This document shows positions 53,343 through 61,636 of a stretch of 64,000 bases of DNA, one piece after another; within the stretch, counting starts at the first letter, position 1; each line of letters begins with the position of its first letter. The notes beneath the pieces are model-generated. The model was given only the letters and a program-made list of their open reading frames with translations, had not been told where the DNA came from and did no database searches. Source of the DNA: Bacteroidaceae bacterium (lineage in GTDB: Bacteria; Bacteroidota; Bacteroidia; Bacteroidales; Bacteroidaceae); NCBI GenBank assembly GCA_017458585.1, contig JAFTAJ010000012.1, positions 1 to 64,000 of the forward strand, given 5' to 3'. The position numbers were made by a program, and so were the translations under genes.

Positions 53343-54503
53343 TTGGACAATCCCTGTTATGTAATAGAGGAGCGTAAGTTGCGAGAGAACTTGCAACTTA
53401 TCAGCGGCATAGCCGAGAGGGCCGGAGTGGAGATAATTCTGGCCCTCAAGGCCTTTGCCAATTGGAAAGTGTTTCCCATTATCCGTGAGTATGTGAGTCA
53501 TACCACCGCCAGCTCGCCCTACGAGGCACGCCTCTCGGCGGAGCAGTTTGGCGGACTTACCCACACCTATTCGCCGGCATACGAGGAGCACACTTTCGCT
53601 GATATACTGCGCTACTCTGAGCACATAACATTCAACTCGCTCTCGCAACTCTGCCGTTTCCTGCCCAAGGTGCGCGAGTATGAGCGAAGCGCTGACGGTC
53701 ATAGGATTTCCGTGGGGCTGCGCATCAATCCGAAGTATTCGGAGATAGAGACAGATATCTATAACCCCTGTGCCCCAGGCACCCGCTTTGGAGTGACTGG
53801 CAACGAGCTGGCTGTTCTGACCGAGTTGCCCTTCGACGGACTGCACTTCCATTGCCTGTGCGAGAATGACGCCAGCGCGCTGAAGGCAGTGCTGGAGCGC
53901 GTGGAGCAGCAGTACTCTAATATATTAAATAAGGTAGAGTGGCTTAATATGGGTGGCGGCCACCTCATGACGCGCAAGGGCTACGACATAGAGTTGCTCG
54001 TGAACACTATCCGTGGCCTCCACGAGCGCTATCCTCACCTGCGGATTATCATGGAGCCAGGCTCTGCGTTCCTATGGGAGACGGGGTATCTTACGGCGCG
54101 TGTGGTGGACATCGTAAGTGACAGCGGCATTAAGACAGCTATACTCAATGTCAGCTTCACCTGCCACATGCCCGACTGTCTGGAGATGCCTTATTGGCCT
54201 ACAGTGCGTGGTGCTGAGACATTGCAGATAGCCGACGATGACCCGCAGGTGGGGGAGGACACTGTCTATCGCCTGGGTGGCAACAGCTGTCTAAGCGGTG
54301 ACTATATGGGCTATTGGCGTTTCGCTAAGCCTCTCAGCGTGGGCGACGAGATTATCCTTGAAGATATGATTCATTACACCACCGTAAAGACCAATATGTT
54401 TAATGGTGTGCACCATCCCTCCATAGCCATGCTCATGGCCGACGGCACTCTGCAAATGCTCAAGCGCTACGCTTACGAAGATTACAAAAACAGGATGGAT
54501 TAG
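53343..54503 (+). CDS. nspC: carboxynorspermidine decarboxylase
   Basis: The protein has 386 residues. The PLP lysine is in 'GVEIILALKAFANWKVF', near residue 37, and the later blocks 'FDGLHFHCLCENDAS' and 'MEPGSAFLWETGYL' fit NspC of the alanine-racemase-fold decarboxylases. It makes spermidine or norspermidine from the carboxylated precursor. The start is TTG (MDNPCYVIEE): an in-frame stop sits just upstream and no ATG is available. The TTG is supplied by the GCATTGG of a heptamer repeat. Confidence 0.92.
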   Translation: MDNPCYVIEERKLRENLQLISGIAERAGVEIILALKAFANWKVFPIIREYVSHTTASSPYEARLSAEQFGGLTHTYSPAYEEHTFADILRYSEHITFNSLSQLCRFLPKVREYERSADGHRISVGLRINPKYSEIETDIYNPCAPGTRFGVTGNELAVLTELPFDGLHFHCLCENDASALKAVLERVEQQYSNILNKVEWLNMGGGHLMTRKGYDIELLVNTIRGLHERYPHLRIIMEPGSAFLWETGYLTARVVDIVSDSGIKTAILNVSFTCHMPDCLEMPYWPTVRGAETLQIADDDPQVGEDTVYRLGGNSCLSGDYMGYWRFAKPLSVGDEIILEDMIHYTTVKTNMFNGVHHPSIAMLMADGTLQMLKRYAYEDYKNRMD

Positions 54504-54532
54504 CACATTTTTCAAAAAAATCCTTGTTTTTA

Positions 54533-54563
54533 TTTGTCGGTAATAAAAAAAGTGCTACTTTTG
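54533..54563 (+). promoter_or_regulatory. promoter of the tRNA-Gly region
   Basis: TTTG (54533-54536), a 19-nt spacer and TACTTTTG (54556-54563) lie about 55 nt upstream of the tRNA-Gly-like remnant. Confidence 0.7.
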
Positions 54564-54618
54564 CACCGCGTTTGGTGAAACGCACTATTTTTTTCTTTGA
54601 ATATATTGAAGAGAAACT

Positions 54619-54701
54619 GCGGAAATAGCTCAGTTGGTAGAGCACAACCTTGCCCCAAAAGATATGAGGGTCGCAACCTTGGCGAGGATTGACATTTCCG
54701 T
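54619..54701 (+). pseudogene. decayed tRNA-Gly copy
   Basis: The first 36 nt equal the intact tRNA-Gly at 54724, through the anticodon GCC. The 3' half has been rearranged and no longer forms a T-arm, although ATTTCCG still mirrors the acceptor start. The flanks ATTGAAGAGAAACTGCGG and ATTGAAAAGCAAACTGCGG, preceding each copy, suggest tandem duplication followed by decay. Confidence 0.7.
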
Positions 54702-54723
54702 TTGACGTATTGAAAAGCAAACT

Positions 54724-54796
54724 GCGGAAATAGCTCAGTTGGTAGAGCACAACCTTGCCAAGGTTGGGGTCGCGAGTTCGAGTCTCGTTTTCCGCT
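54724..54796 (+). tRNA. tRNA-Gly (GCC)
   Basis: A 73-nt cloverleaf: GCGGAAATAGCTCAGTTGG at the 5' end, anticodon loop TTGCCAA (GCC), T-arm GAGTTCGAGTCTC, acceptor TTTCCGC and discriminator T. CCA is not encoded. Confidence 0.95.
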
Positions 54797-54829
54797 CTTT
54801 TTTTTATTTTTATAGGAATGTGAACGTTT

Positions 54830-55378
54830 ATGAATGTTTACGCACGATTTTACGAAGGTGAGGCAGTAGTCTCCACGTTTGATGACCTTATTGACAGCTT
54901 AAAGGATTTTGGAGTTCCGGTAACTTATTTTGATGACCGTCACATTGACGACATCTATGATTATATCAACTCCAAGAATATGCACCCCAAGCGTTTCCAT
55001 ATCTCGTCGCGCCAGTTCTTTATACTCATCAAGACCAATGCGGCCAATATGGAGGAGTTCAAGGCCAATGCCAAGCATAAGGACGACAGCACTGAGGGCG
55101 TAAAGAAAGGCGACCGTGTTAGCGTACTGCAGGAAGAGAAGCCGGGGTGGTATGAGGCTTCACTCACTTTCAAGCGCGTCATCTATTCTGAGCGTCGCGG
55201 CCGTTTCATCTATGTGGACACTCCTTTCTGTGTCAAGCTCAAGGCCAACAGTCCTCTCGATGCTTACAACCGTATCGTCGAGCACCTGCAAAACCGTCAG
55301 GACATAGATCCACGTAGTCAGTTCCCCTCGGCCAAGGGTCACTGCTTTGAGTATAAATTCTTGGAAGAGGAAAAATAA
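54830..55378 (+). CDS. conserved-looking cytoplasmic protein of unknown function
   Basis: The protein has 182 residues, with no signal peptide or membrane helix. It mixes acidic stretches ('STFDDLIDSLKDFGVPVTYF') with a basic central region ('KGDRVSVLQEEKPGWYEASL', 'FKRVIYSERRGRFIYVD'). I recognise no family. It lies directly after tRNA-Gly and may share its promoter. The strong hairpin after the stop suggests a complete single-gene unit. Confidence 0.75.
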   Translation: MNVYARFYEGEAVVSTFDDLIDSLKDFGVPVTYFDDRHIDDIYDYINSKNMHPKRFHISSRQFFILIKTNAANMEEFKANAKHKDDSTEGVKKGDRVSVLQEEKPGWYEASLTFKRVIYSERRGRFIYVDTPFCVKLKANSPLDAYNRIVEHLQNRQDIDPRSQFPSAKGHCFEYKFLEEEK

Positions 55379-55380
55379 AA

Positions 55381-55416
55381 AAATAGAGAATTGACTAATT
55401 AGTTAATTCTCTATTT
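55381..55416. terminator. bidirectional terminator
   Basis: AAATAGAGAATT (55381-55392) pairs with AATTCTCTATTT (55405-55416) around a near-palindromic centre, between the convergent unknown gene and pheS. Confidence 0.75.
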
Positions 55417-55436
55417 TTGTTAAAACCATTATCAGT

Positions 55437-56459
55437 TTATGCACTCTGGAATTCCTCGAGGAATCGCTTGTCGTTCTCCGAGAAGAGGCGCAAGTCTTTT
55501 ACTTGATACTTGAGATTGGTGATACGCTCTACGCCGAGGCCGAAGGCGTAGCCCGTGTATTTTGTAGAGTCGATTCCGTTGGCGTCAAGCACTGCGGGAT
55601 CAACCATTCCGCAGCCCAGTATCTCCACCCATCCTGTCTGCTTGCAGAACGAGCAACCCTTGCCACCGCAGATGTTGCAGCTGATGTCCATCTCGGCTGA
55701 AGGCTCGGTGAACGGGAAGTAGGAGGGGCGCAGCCTTATCTTGGTGTCTTTGCCGAACATCTCCTGTGCGAAGAGCAGCAGCACCTGCTTGAGGTCGGTG
55801 AAGCTGACGTGCTCGTCCACATACAGTCCCTCTATCTGATGGAAGAAACAGTGGGCTCTGGCGCTAATTGTTTCGTTGCGATAGACGCGGCCCGGGCAGA
55901 TGACGCGGATGGGCGGCTGTTGCTTCTCCATCACGCGGCTCTGCACTGAGCTGGTGTGGGTGCGCAGTATCACGTCGGGATGTGCCTCGATGAAGAAGGT
56001 GTCCTGCATATCGCGTGCCGGATGGTCGTCGGGGAAGTTCATCGAGCCAAACACGTGCCAGTCGTCCTCTATCTCGGGGCCGTCGGCCAGACAGAAGCCC
56101 AGTCGTGCGAAGATATCGATTATCTCGTCGCGAACGATGGAGATGGGGTGGCGTGTACCCAGCGGGGTGGGGTATGCTGAGCGTGTGAGGTCGGGTTTCT
56201 CCTCGCTCTCACCACCTTGGCTGAGCTGCTCGCGCAGGGCGTTGATCTGCTCTTGCGCTGCGTTCTTCAGCTCGTTGATGCGGATGCCCAGTTCTTTCTT
56301 TTGCTCGGCTGCTACTTCGCGGAACTCGCCCATCAGCTGTGGGATAAGGCCTTTCTTGCTCAAGTATTTTATGCGCAGGTTTTCGAGGTCCTCCGCCGTG
56401 GAGGCCGTCAGTTGTTTCACCTCGTCGAGGAGAGCCGGTATGTTGTCAATCAAAGACAT
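55437..56459 (-). CDS. pheS: phenylalanyl-tRNA synthetase alpha subunit
   Basis: The protein has 340 residues. An N-terminal coiled coil (about 10-90) precedes the class II core with 'HPISIVRDEIIDIFARLGF', 'SVQSRVMEKQQPPIRVICPG' with RVYRNE, FHQIEGLYVD and FTEPSAEMDI, and the late 'GLGVERITNLKYQVKDLR'. With PheT it charges tRNA-Phe; pheT is not in this window. It contains a CNICGGKGCSFCKQTGW cysteine-rich segment, as usual in this form. Confidence 0.96.
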   Translation of the reverse strand: MSLIDNIPALLDEVKQLTASTAEDLENLRIKYLSKKGLIPQLMGEFREVAAEQKKELGIRINELKNAAQEQINALREQLSQGGESEEKPDLTRSAYPTPLGTRHPISIVRDEIIDIFARLGFCLADGPEIEDDWHVFGSMNFPDDHPARDMQDTFFIEAHPDVILRTHTSSVQSRVMEKQQPPIRVICPGRVYRNETISARAHCFFHQIEGLYVDEHVSFTDLKQVLLLFAQEMFGKDTKIRLRPSYFPFTEPSAEMDISCNICGGKGCSFCKQTGWVEILGCGMVDPAVLDANGIDSTKYTGYAFGLGVERITNLKYQVKDLRLFSENDKRFLEEFQSA

Positions 56460-56572
56460 AATGTGATTTACAATTTGATTATGTACTGTTTACAATTTTT
56501 TTTCGCGCTGCGAAGTTACAAAAAAATAATGAAATTTCACTACATCTCACGTAAAATTAGTGCACTCTCGTT

Positions 56573-58237
56573 TCACAACCGTATGACTTGGTCGCAGAAG
56601 TCGAGGATTTTTTCGCGGTGGGACACGCAGATGATGGTGCGGTCGGTGAGGGTAGTGCAGATGTTGTGGAGCACTGCTGCCTCGGTGTCGGGGTCGAGTG
56701 CGGAGGTGGCCTCGTCAAGCAGTAGCACGGGGGCATCCACTAGCAGCGCGCGGGCTATGCACAGGCGTTGTGCCTGTCCCTCGCTGAGGGCTATGCCGTG
56801 TTCGCCACACTGCGAGGAGAGCCCTTCCTTGAGACGGGTGACGAAATCGGCCTTGGCGAGGCGCAGTGCCTCGAGCAGTTGCTCGTCGGTGGCATCGGGT
56901 GCAGCGAGTTGCAGGTTGGAGCGTATGGTGCCGCTGAAGAGGGTATTGCCCTGCGGCACATAAGCGAAATAATGGCGTGTGGCGGGGGAGACGGGTGTGG
57001 AACCTATGGTTATAGTGCCTTGGCGAGGCTTGATGAGCGCGAGGATGAGGCGAATGAGCGTGGTCTTGCCTTGTCCTGTGGGCCCCATGATGGCTGTACG
57101 GCTGAGGGGTGGGAACTCGCATGAGAAGTTGTGGAGGATGTCGCGCCCTGCCTTGTAGCCGAAGGTTACGTTGGTGAGGGTAATTGACCATTGACTATTG
57201 ACCATTGACCATTGACCATTGTTCTCTATTATCTGTTCTCTATTCTCTATTATCTGTTCGTGTTCTTCCTCGTCCATTTGTTTTATCTGGAGTATGCGCT
57301 CGCCGGAGGTTAGAGCACTGATGATGTCGGGTATGAACTTGACGAGGCTGCGTGCAGGTCGCTGTATCTGAGCCACGAGCTGCACGAAGGCTATGAGGGC
57401 TCCGTAGGTGATGAGGCCTATCTTGAGATGGTAGGTGCCCCAAACGAAGGTGAAGAGGTAGGCCACGGTGAAGCCGAAGTTCATTATGAGATTAGAGGTG
57501 ACGGAATAGCGTGCTCGGTTGTGGACGAGGCGCACCATCTTGTCCTGTGTCTTGTGGGTGCGCTGTATTATCTCGTCGGTGGCACCGTGGATGGTCTTGA
57601 TGACTACGCGATTGGTGATGCCCTCCTGATACTGCGCTTGCAGATGGCTGTCGGTCTGGCGTATCTGACGCGAGATGCGGCGCATGGTCTTGATATAGAG
57701 CTTGCCGATGACGAGAAAGAAGGGTATGATGATGACGACGAACAGCGCCAGGGTGCGGTCCATGATGTAGAGGAAGACGAAGGCGCCGATGAACTGCGCA
57801 CAAACGATGATAAAGGAGGGGAGCGTGTCGGTGACGAGGGTGACGATAACGTTGACGTCTTTCTCTATTCGGTTGATAATATCGCCGCTATGGAAGCTCT
57901 TGAGTGCCGCCCACGGAGTGAGCAGTGCGCGCCGGAAGATGTCCATCTGCATCTTGTTGCTGGCCTTGACGGAGAGCATGGCGTTGACCCAGCTGCGGTA
58001 TGCGCCGAGCAGCAACTGCACGAGGAGGGTGGCCACAAGGAGAATGACGGCGGTGCGGAAGGAGAAGATATCGCTGGTACCGGTGGCAATGTCAATGGTC
58101 TGCTTGGTGAGCCACACGAAGAGGAACTCCAACCCCACTATGAGCAGTCCGGCCACGGTGTTGTTGGTGGCCTGCAGTTTGTTGGCTTTCAACTCTTGCC
58201 ATACAAGGCGTGCTATCTGCTTGGTGGAGTATTTCAT
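56573..58237 (-). CDS. ABC transporter, fused membrane and ATPase domains
   Basis: The protein has 554 residues. A six-helix exporter-type membrane domain (about 15-300) is followed by the ATPase domain, with Walker A GPTGQGKTTLIRL, signature LSEGQAQRL and Walker B APVLLLDEATSALDPDT. It is a half-transporter of the exporter type working as a dimer; substrate unknown. Between the domains (about 315-345) a repetitive segment (QIIENREQIIENNGQWSMVN) is encoded by CTATTAT and TTGACCA heptamer runs, an in-frame repeat insertion in the interdomain linker. Confidence 0.92.
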   Translation of the reverse strand: MKYSTKQIARLVWQELKANKLQATNNTVAGLLIVGLEFLFVWLTKQTIDIATGTSDIFSFRTAVILLVATLLVQLLLGAYRSWVNAMLSVKASNKMQMDIFRRALLTPWAALKSFHSGDIINRIEKDVNVIVTLVTDTLPSFIIVCAQFIGAFVFLYIMDRTLALFVVIIIPFFLVIGKLYIKTMRRISRQIRQTDSHLQAQYQEGITNRVVIKTIHGATDEIIQRTHKTQDKMVRLVHNRARYSVTSNLIMNFGFTVAYLFTFVWGTYHLKIGLITYGALIAFVQLVAQIQRPARSLVKFIPDIISALTSGERILQIKQMDEEEHEQIIENREQIIENNGQWSMVNSQWSITLTNVTFGYKAGRDILHNFSCEFPPLSRTAIMGPTGQGKTTLIRLILALIKPRQGTITIGSTPVSPATRHYFAYVPQGNTLFSGTIRSNLQLAAPDATDEQLLEALRLAKADFVTRLKEGLSSQCGEHGIALSEGQAQRLCIARALLVDAPVLLLDEATSALDPDTEAAVLHNICTTLTDRTIICVSHREKILDFCDQVIRL

Positions 58238-58243
58238 ATTTTT

Positions 58244-58450
58244 TAGGAGTTATCGCTTCGCTCAGAAGTTATCGCAGCTTTGCTGCTCAGAAGTTATCGG
58301 AGCCTGCGGCTCCTCGAAGTTATCGCGCTGACGCGCTCGACGATAGTCGAATGTTTTGATTGAGGCTGGAGTATTGTCTTTAACTTCTCGCTTGCGGAGC
58401 AAGCGTTAACTTCTTGCCCGCTTGCGGGCATTAACTTCTTTAACTTCTCG
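58244..58450. repeat. AGAAGTTA array with variable mini-hairpins
   Basis: AGAAGTTATCG-type units (near 58247, 58264, 58290, 58315) alternate with different small palindromes (for example GCAGCTTTGCTGC, GGAGCCTGCGGCTCC). After a centre near 58345, the complementary unit TTAACTTCT repeats with other palindromes (GCTTGCGGAGCAAGC, GCCCGCTTGCGGGC). The whole block is an imperfect large inverted repeat between the ABC transporter and nadK. Confidence 0.75.
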
Positions 58451-58453
58451 TTT

Positions 58454-59344
58454 TTATCTTTTGTCTGCTCCCCAGAGGAGCTTGTTGCGCAGGGTGTCGA
58501 AGAAGGAGTGGTCGTTGCGTCGCACTATCTGCAACTTGTAGGGCGCGGCCTGGATGGTGATGGTGGTGTCCTCGTAGAGACTCTCGCTGCGTCCGTCAAC
58601 GGCGAGCATGAAGTTGTGGCTGCGGCTGTGAACGCTGAGCTCTATCTTGACGCTGTCGTTGAGGATGATGGGGCGCACGGAGAGACTGTGTGCTGCGATG
58701 GGGGAGAGGACTATCGACTTGGAGTCGGGCGAGATGATGGGGCCTCCTACGCTGAGGGAGTAGCCGGTGGAGCCGGTGGGGGTGCTGATGATGAGACCAT
58801 CAGCGAGATAGGTGGCGAGGTAGTTGCCGTCAACGGTGGCGTGGATGCTGATCATCGACGAGTTGTCGTGCTTGAGGATGGCTACCTCGTTGAGGGCGTA
58901 GGCACCCTCCAGATCTCCGCCCGTGGGGGACACCTCGTCCACTTGGAGCAGCGAACGCTCTTCTATCTTGTAGTTGCCCTCGGCGATGTCGCGGAGTATG
59001 TTGTCGGCATCTTGTGGCAGTATGTCGCTGATGAAACCGAGGCGCCCGGTGTTGATGCCTATGATGGGCATGCGGCGGTCGCCCACAAGCTGTGCCGTGC
59101 TGAGGAAGGTGCCGTCACCGCCTATGCTGACGGCGAAGTCTGCGGCGATGTCTTGATGGGGTGCCTGCTCAAAGGTGATGCGACTGATATCGACATGGCG
59201 GCGCAGGAACTCCGCAAAGTCTTGCTCAATGATGATACGGCTGCCAGTGGCAGCGATGCTCTGCAGCACCTGCTTGATGTTGGCGGACTTCTCTGCCTGG
59301 AATTTGTTGCCGAAGATGGCAAATGTTTTGTTTAGCTTGCTCAC
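58454..59344 (-). CDS. nadK: NAD kinase
   Basis: The protein has 296 residues, starting at a GTG (59344, VSKLNKTFAIFGNKF). A longer frame to 59476 is rejected because a TACTTTTG -7 box at 59363-59370 lies within it. The catalytic SIGGDGTFLSTAQL, 'GINTGRLGFISDI' and 'STPTGSTGYSLSVGGPIISP' are diagnostic. It makes NADP from NAD and ATP or polyphosphate. It is divergent from pdxJ. Confidence 0.94.
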   Translation of the reverse strand: MSKLNKTFAIFGNKFQAEKSANIKQVLQSIAATGSRIIIEQDFAEFLRRHVDISRITFEQAPHQDIAADFAVSIGGDGTFLSTAQLVGDRRMPIIGINTGRLGFISDILPQDADNILRDIAEGNYKIEERSLLQVDEVSPTGGDLEGAYALNEVAILKHDNSSMISIHATVDGNYLATYLADGLIISTPTGSTGYSLSVGGPIISPDSKSIVLSPIAAHSLSVRPIILNDSVKIELSVHSRSHNFMLAVDGRSESLYEDTTITIQAAPYKLQIVRRNDHSFFDTLRNKLLWGADKR

Positions 59345-59362
59345 AATTAATATATTTTTCAG

Positions 59363-59370
59363 CAAAAGTA
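59363..59370 (-). promoter_or_regulatory. -7 box of nadK
   Basis: On the minus strand TACTTTTG is followed by CTGA, 18 nt upstream of the GTG start. The 11-bp repeat tract (about 59375-59445) covers the place of the -33 element. Confidence 0.55.
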
Positions 59371-59374
59371 ATAA

Positions 59375-59445
59375 AAAAAGTAGATAGAAGTAGGTAAAAG
59401 TAGGTAAAAGGAGATAAATGTAGATAAAAGTAGATAAAAGAAGTA
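59375..59445. repeat. 11-bp-period repeat tract between nadK and pdxJ
   Basis: Degenerate AAAAGTAGATA units at roughly 11-bp spacing, like those at 48641-48703, fill the space between the divergent promoters. Confidence 0.7.
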
Positions 59446-59465
59446 AGGAGTAAGGAGTTTTTTGG

Positions 59466-59473
59466 TATTTTTG
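59466..59473 (+). promoter_or_regulatory. -7 box of pdxJ
   Basis: TATTTTTG followed by CACT lies about 50 nt before the pdxJ ATG. Its -33 region falls at the edge of the 11-bp repeat tract. Confidence 0.5.
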
Positions 59474-59523
59474 CACTCAATAAGTGAAAACTTTGGTTTG
59501 TTGACATAAAATGGGCAAATAAT

Positions 59524-60237
59524 ATGACAAAGCTAAGTGTTAATATAAATAAGGTGGCTACGCTGCGCAATGCCCGCGGTGGTAACAACCCTGATGTGGT
59601 TGGAGTGGCACTGGACTGTGAGCGTTTTGGAGCCCAGGGTATCACTGTGCATCCGCGTCCTGACGAGAGGCATATACGCCGCTCGGATGTGTATGCTCTC
59701 AAGCCTGTGTTGCACACGGAGTTTAATATCGAGGGCTATCCCTCGGAGGATTTCTGCCAATTGGTGCTGGATGTTAAGCCTGCACAGGTTACGCTGGTGC
59801 CTGACTTGCCTGCCCAGATTACTTCCAACACAGGCTGGGATGCTGTGAGCCATCAGGATTTCCTCACCGATGTGGTGGCGCCGTTTAAGGAGGCTGGCAT
59901 CAGGACTTCTATCTTTGTGGCAGCTGAGCCGAGGATGGTGGAGGCTGCTGCCGCTGCCGGGGCAGACAGGGTGGAGCTTTACACCGAGCCTTATGCTGCC
60001 GGCTATGCTGTCGACCGTGAGGCAGCTATTGCGCCCTATGTGGAGGCGGCCCATGTGGCTCGCGAGCTGGGACTGGGCCTCAATGCAGGGCACGACCTGA
60101 GCCTTGAGAACCTGGGATTCTACCATGAGCGGATTCCTTGGACTGACGAGGTGAGCATAGGCCACGCATTGATATGCGATGCTCTCTATTTTGGACTGAA
60201 GGAAACGATAGCGCGCTACCTGGAGAAGCTAAGCTAG
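59524..60237 (+). CDS. pdxJ: pyridoxine 5'-phosphate synthase
   Basis: The protein has 237 residues. Starting [20 protein letters not shown], it has [14 protein letters not shown], '[14 protein letters not shown]', [17 protein letters not shown] and [14 protein letters not shown], all PdxJ landmarks. It condenses deoxyxylulose phosphate with an aminoketone phosphate to make vitamin B6. It is transcribed with the DJ-1/PfpI-like and ispD genes behind it. Confidence 0.96.
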   Translation: MTKLSVNINKVATLRNARGGNNPDVVGVALDCERFGAQGITVHPRPDERHIRRSDVYALKPVLHTEFNIEGYPSEDFCQLVLDVKPAQVTLVPDLPAQITSNTGWDAVSHQDFLTDVVAPFKEAGIRTSIFVAAEPRMVEAAAAAGADRVELYTEPYAAGYAVDREAAIAPYVEAAHVARELGLGLNAGHDLSLENLGFYHERIPWTDEVSIGHALICDALYFGLKETIARYLEKLS

Positions 60238-60284
60238 ACATAATTAAAAAATTGAAAAGTTGAAAAATTAAAGAATTATTAGGC

Positions 60285-60827
60285 ATGAAAAAAGCAATTG
60301 TGTTTCTCGCTGAGGGCTTTGAAGAAATAGAGGCCCTGACCGTGGTTGATGTGCTTCGTCGCGGCGGAGTGGAGGTGACCACTGTGTCTGTAACCGAAGA
60401 CCCTTATGTGCTTGGTGCCCATGAGGTGGAGGTGTTGGCTGATGCCGACAATGAGTATGACGTGACTGATGCCGATATGGTTGTGCTGCCAGGCGGAATG
60501 CCTGGTGCGCTCAATCTGCGCAAGTCGTCGGTAGTGTGTGATGCCGTGGAGTCTTTCGTGGCTTCAAGCAAACTGGTGGGTGCTATCTGCGCTGCACCGT
60601 ATGTGCTGGGAGAGCTCGGTGTGCTCAAGGGCAAGAAGGCTACCTGCTATCCTGGCTTTGAGGACAAGCTGCAGGGCGCTGCCTATACTGCCACTCGTGT
60701 ACAGCGCGATGGCAATATCATCACTGGCAACGGCCCGTCGTCGGCACTGCCCTTCGCATTGGCTCTGCTTGCTGCTATAGCCGATGAGGAAACGGCGCAG
60801 CAGGTGGCTGATGGGATGCTTGTTTAG
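60285..60827 (+). CDS. DJ-1/PfpI family protein
   Basis: The protein has 180 residues. It has the family opening KKAIVFLAEGFEEIEALT, 'DADMVVLPGGMPGALNLRK' and the reactive cysteine elbow VGAICAAPYVLGE. A conserved Glu in EGFEEIE probably supports the cysteine. DJ-1/PfpI proteins act as deglycases, chaperones or amidotransferase-like enzymes; the exact role is not clear from sequence. The gene follows pdxJ in the same direction. Confidence 0.9.
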   Translation: MKKAIVFLAEGFEEIEALTVVDVLRRGGVEVTTVSVTEDPYVLGAHEVEVLADADNEYDVTDADMVVLPGGMPGALNLRKSSVVCDAVESFVASSKLVGAICAAPYVLGELGVLKGKKATCYPGFEDKLQGAAYTATRVQRDGNIITGNGPSSALPFALALLAAIADEETAQQVADGMLV

Positions 60828-60905
60828 CATTGAGCATTGAACATTGAGCATTGAGCATTGAGTATTGAATATTGAGCATTGAACATTGAAGAACTGAAGA
60901 ATTGA
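60826..60905. repeat. heptamer tract between the DJ-1-like gene and ispD
   Basis: About ten degenerate TTGAGCA/TTGAACA/TTGAGTA units follow the DJ-1-like stop, and the last one gives the TTG start of ispD (60902). Confidence 0.9.
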
Positions 60906-61582
60906 GTAATTATCTTATTTTAGTAGCCGGCGGCCAGGGACTGCGTATGGGCGGTGATGTGCCTAAGCAGTTTATGCTGCTGGGTGGCAGGCCGATAGTG
61001 ATGCGTACTATTGACTGTTTTGTAGAGGCGCTGCCTGATGTCCATATAGTCATTGTGCTTCATCCCGACTATGTGGAGATGTGGAAACGGCTCTGCAAGG
61101 AGCATGACTTCCGCGTGGATTGCCAGATTGCTCTCGGCGGCACTGAGCGCTATCATAGTGTTAAGAATGGCCTTGCTGCCATCAGTTCTGAGTCGGCAGA
61201 TGATGTTGTTGCCGTCCACGATGCAGTGCGTCCGTTGGTCAGCGTGGAGGTGATACGCCATGCATTTGCTGAGGCTCGGCAGAGTGGGGCAGTGGTGCCT
61301 GCTCTGCCGTCGGTGGAGTCTGTACGCTTGGTGGATGGCAGTGGTCGCAGTGTGGCGGTCAATCGCAATAATGTGATGCTGGTGCAGACTCCGCAGGTCT
61401 TCTCCCTCTCATTGTTGCGCCAGGCCTACGCCCAGCTTTACCGCGAGTCGTTTACTGACGATGCGTCGGTGGTGGAAGCGCTGGGCCACGCTATTCAAAT
61501 CATTCCAGGCAATCGTGAGAATATAAAGATTACCACTCCATCAGATCTCCGCATGGCGGAACTGTTGACTAGTGACAATTGA
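60902..61582 (+). CDS. ispD: 2-C-methyl-D-erythritol 4-phosphate cytidylyltransferase
   Basis: The protein has 226 residues. The nucleotide-binding opening YLILVAGGQGLRMGGDVPKQ, 'GGTERYHSVKNGLAAI' and 'VAVHDAVRPLVS' are the IspD signature. It makes CDP-methylerythritol in non-mevalonate isoprenoid synthesis. The start must be the TTG at 60902: an in-frame stop lies five codons upstream and no ATG precedes the nucleotide-binding loop. A hairpin terminator follows. Confidence 0.94.
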   Translation: MSNYLILVAGGQGLRMGGDVPKQFMLLGGRPIVMRTIDCFVEALPDVHIVIVLHPDYVEMWKRLCKEHDFRVDCQIALGGTERYHSVKNGLAAISSESADDVVAVHDAVRPLVSVEVIRHAFAEARQSGAVVPALPSVESVRLVDGSGRSVAVNRNNVMLVQTPQVFSLSLLRQAYAQLYRESFTDDASVVEALGHAIQIIPGNRENIKITTPSDLRMAELLTSDN

Positions 61583-61584
61583 AA

Positions 61585-61620
61585 CAAATCAGCCCGCCTT
61601 ACTGAATGCGGGCTGATTTG
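61585..61620. terminator. bidirectional terminator after ispD
   Basis: CAAATCAGCCCGC (61585-61597) pairs with GCGGGCTGATTTG (61608-61620), followed by TTGT. It also serves the convergent flavoprotein gene. Confidence 0.82.
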
Positions 61621-61636
61621 TTGTATATGGTTATTT

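Noticed and set aside
58244..58450. CRISPR array
   Set aside because: Units are too short (about 10 nt), orientation flips in the middle, the 'spacers' are palindromes, and no cas genes are nearby.
59345..59476. Longer nadK N-terminus
   Set aside because: The extra codons are encoded by the 11-bp repeat tract and include the predicted nadK promoter.
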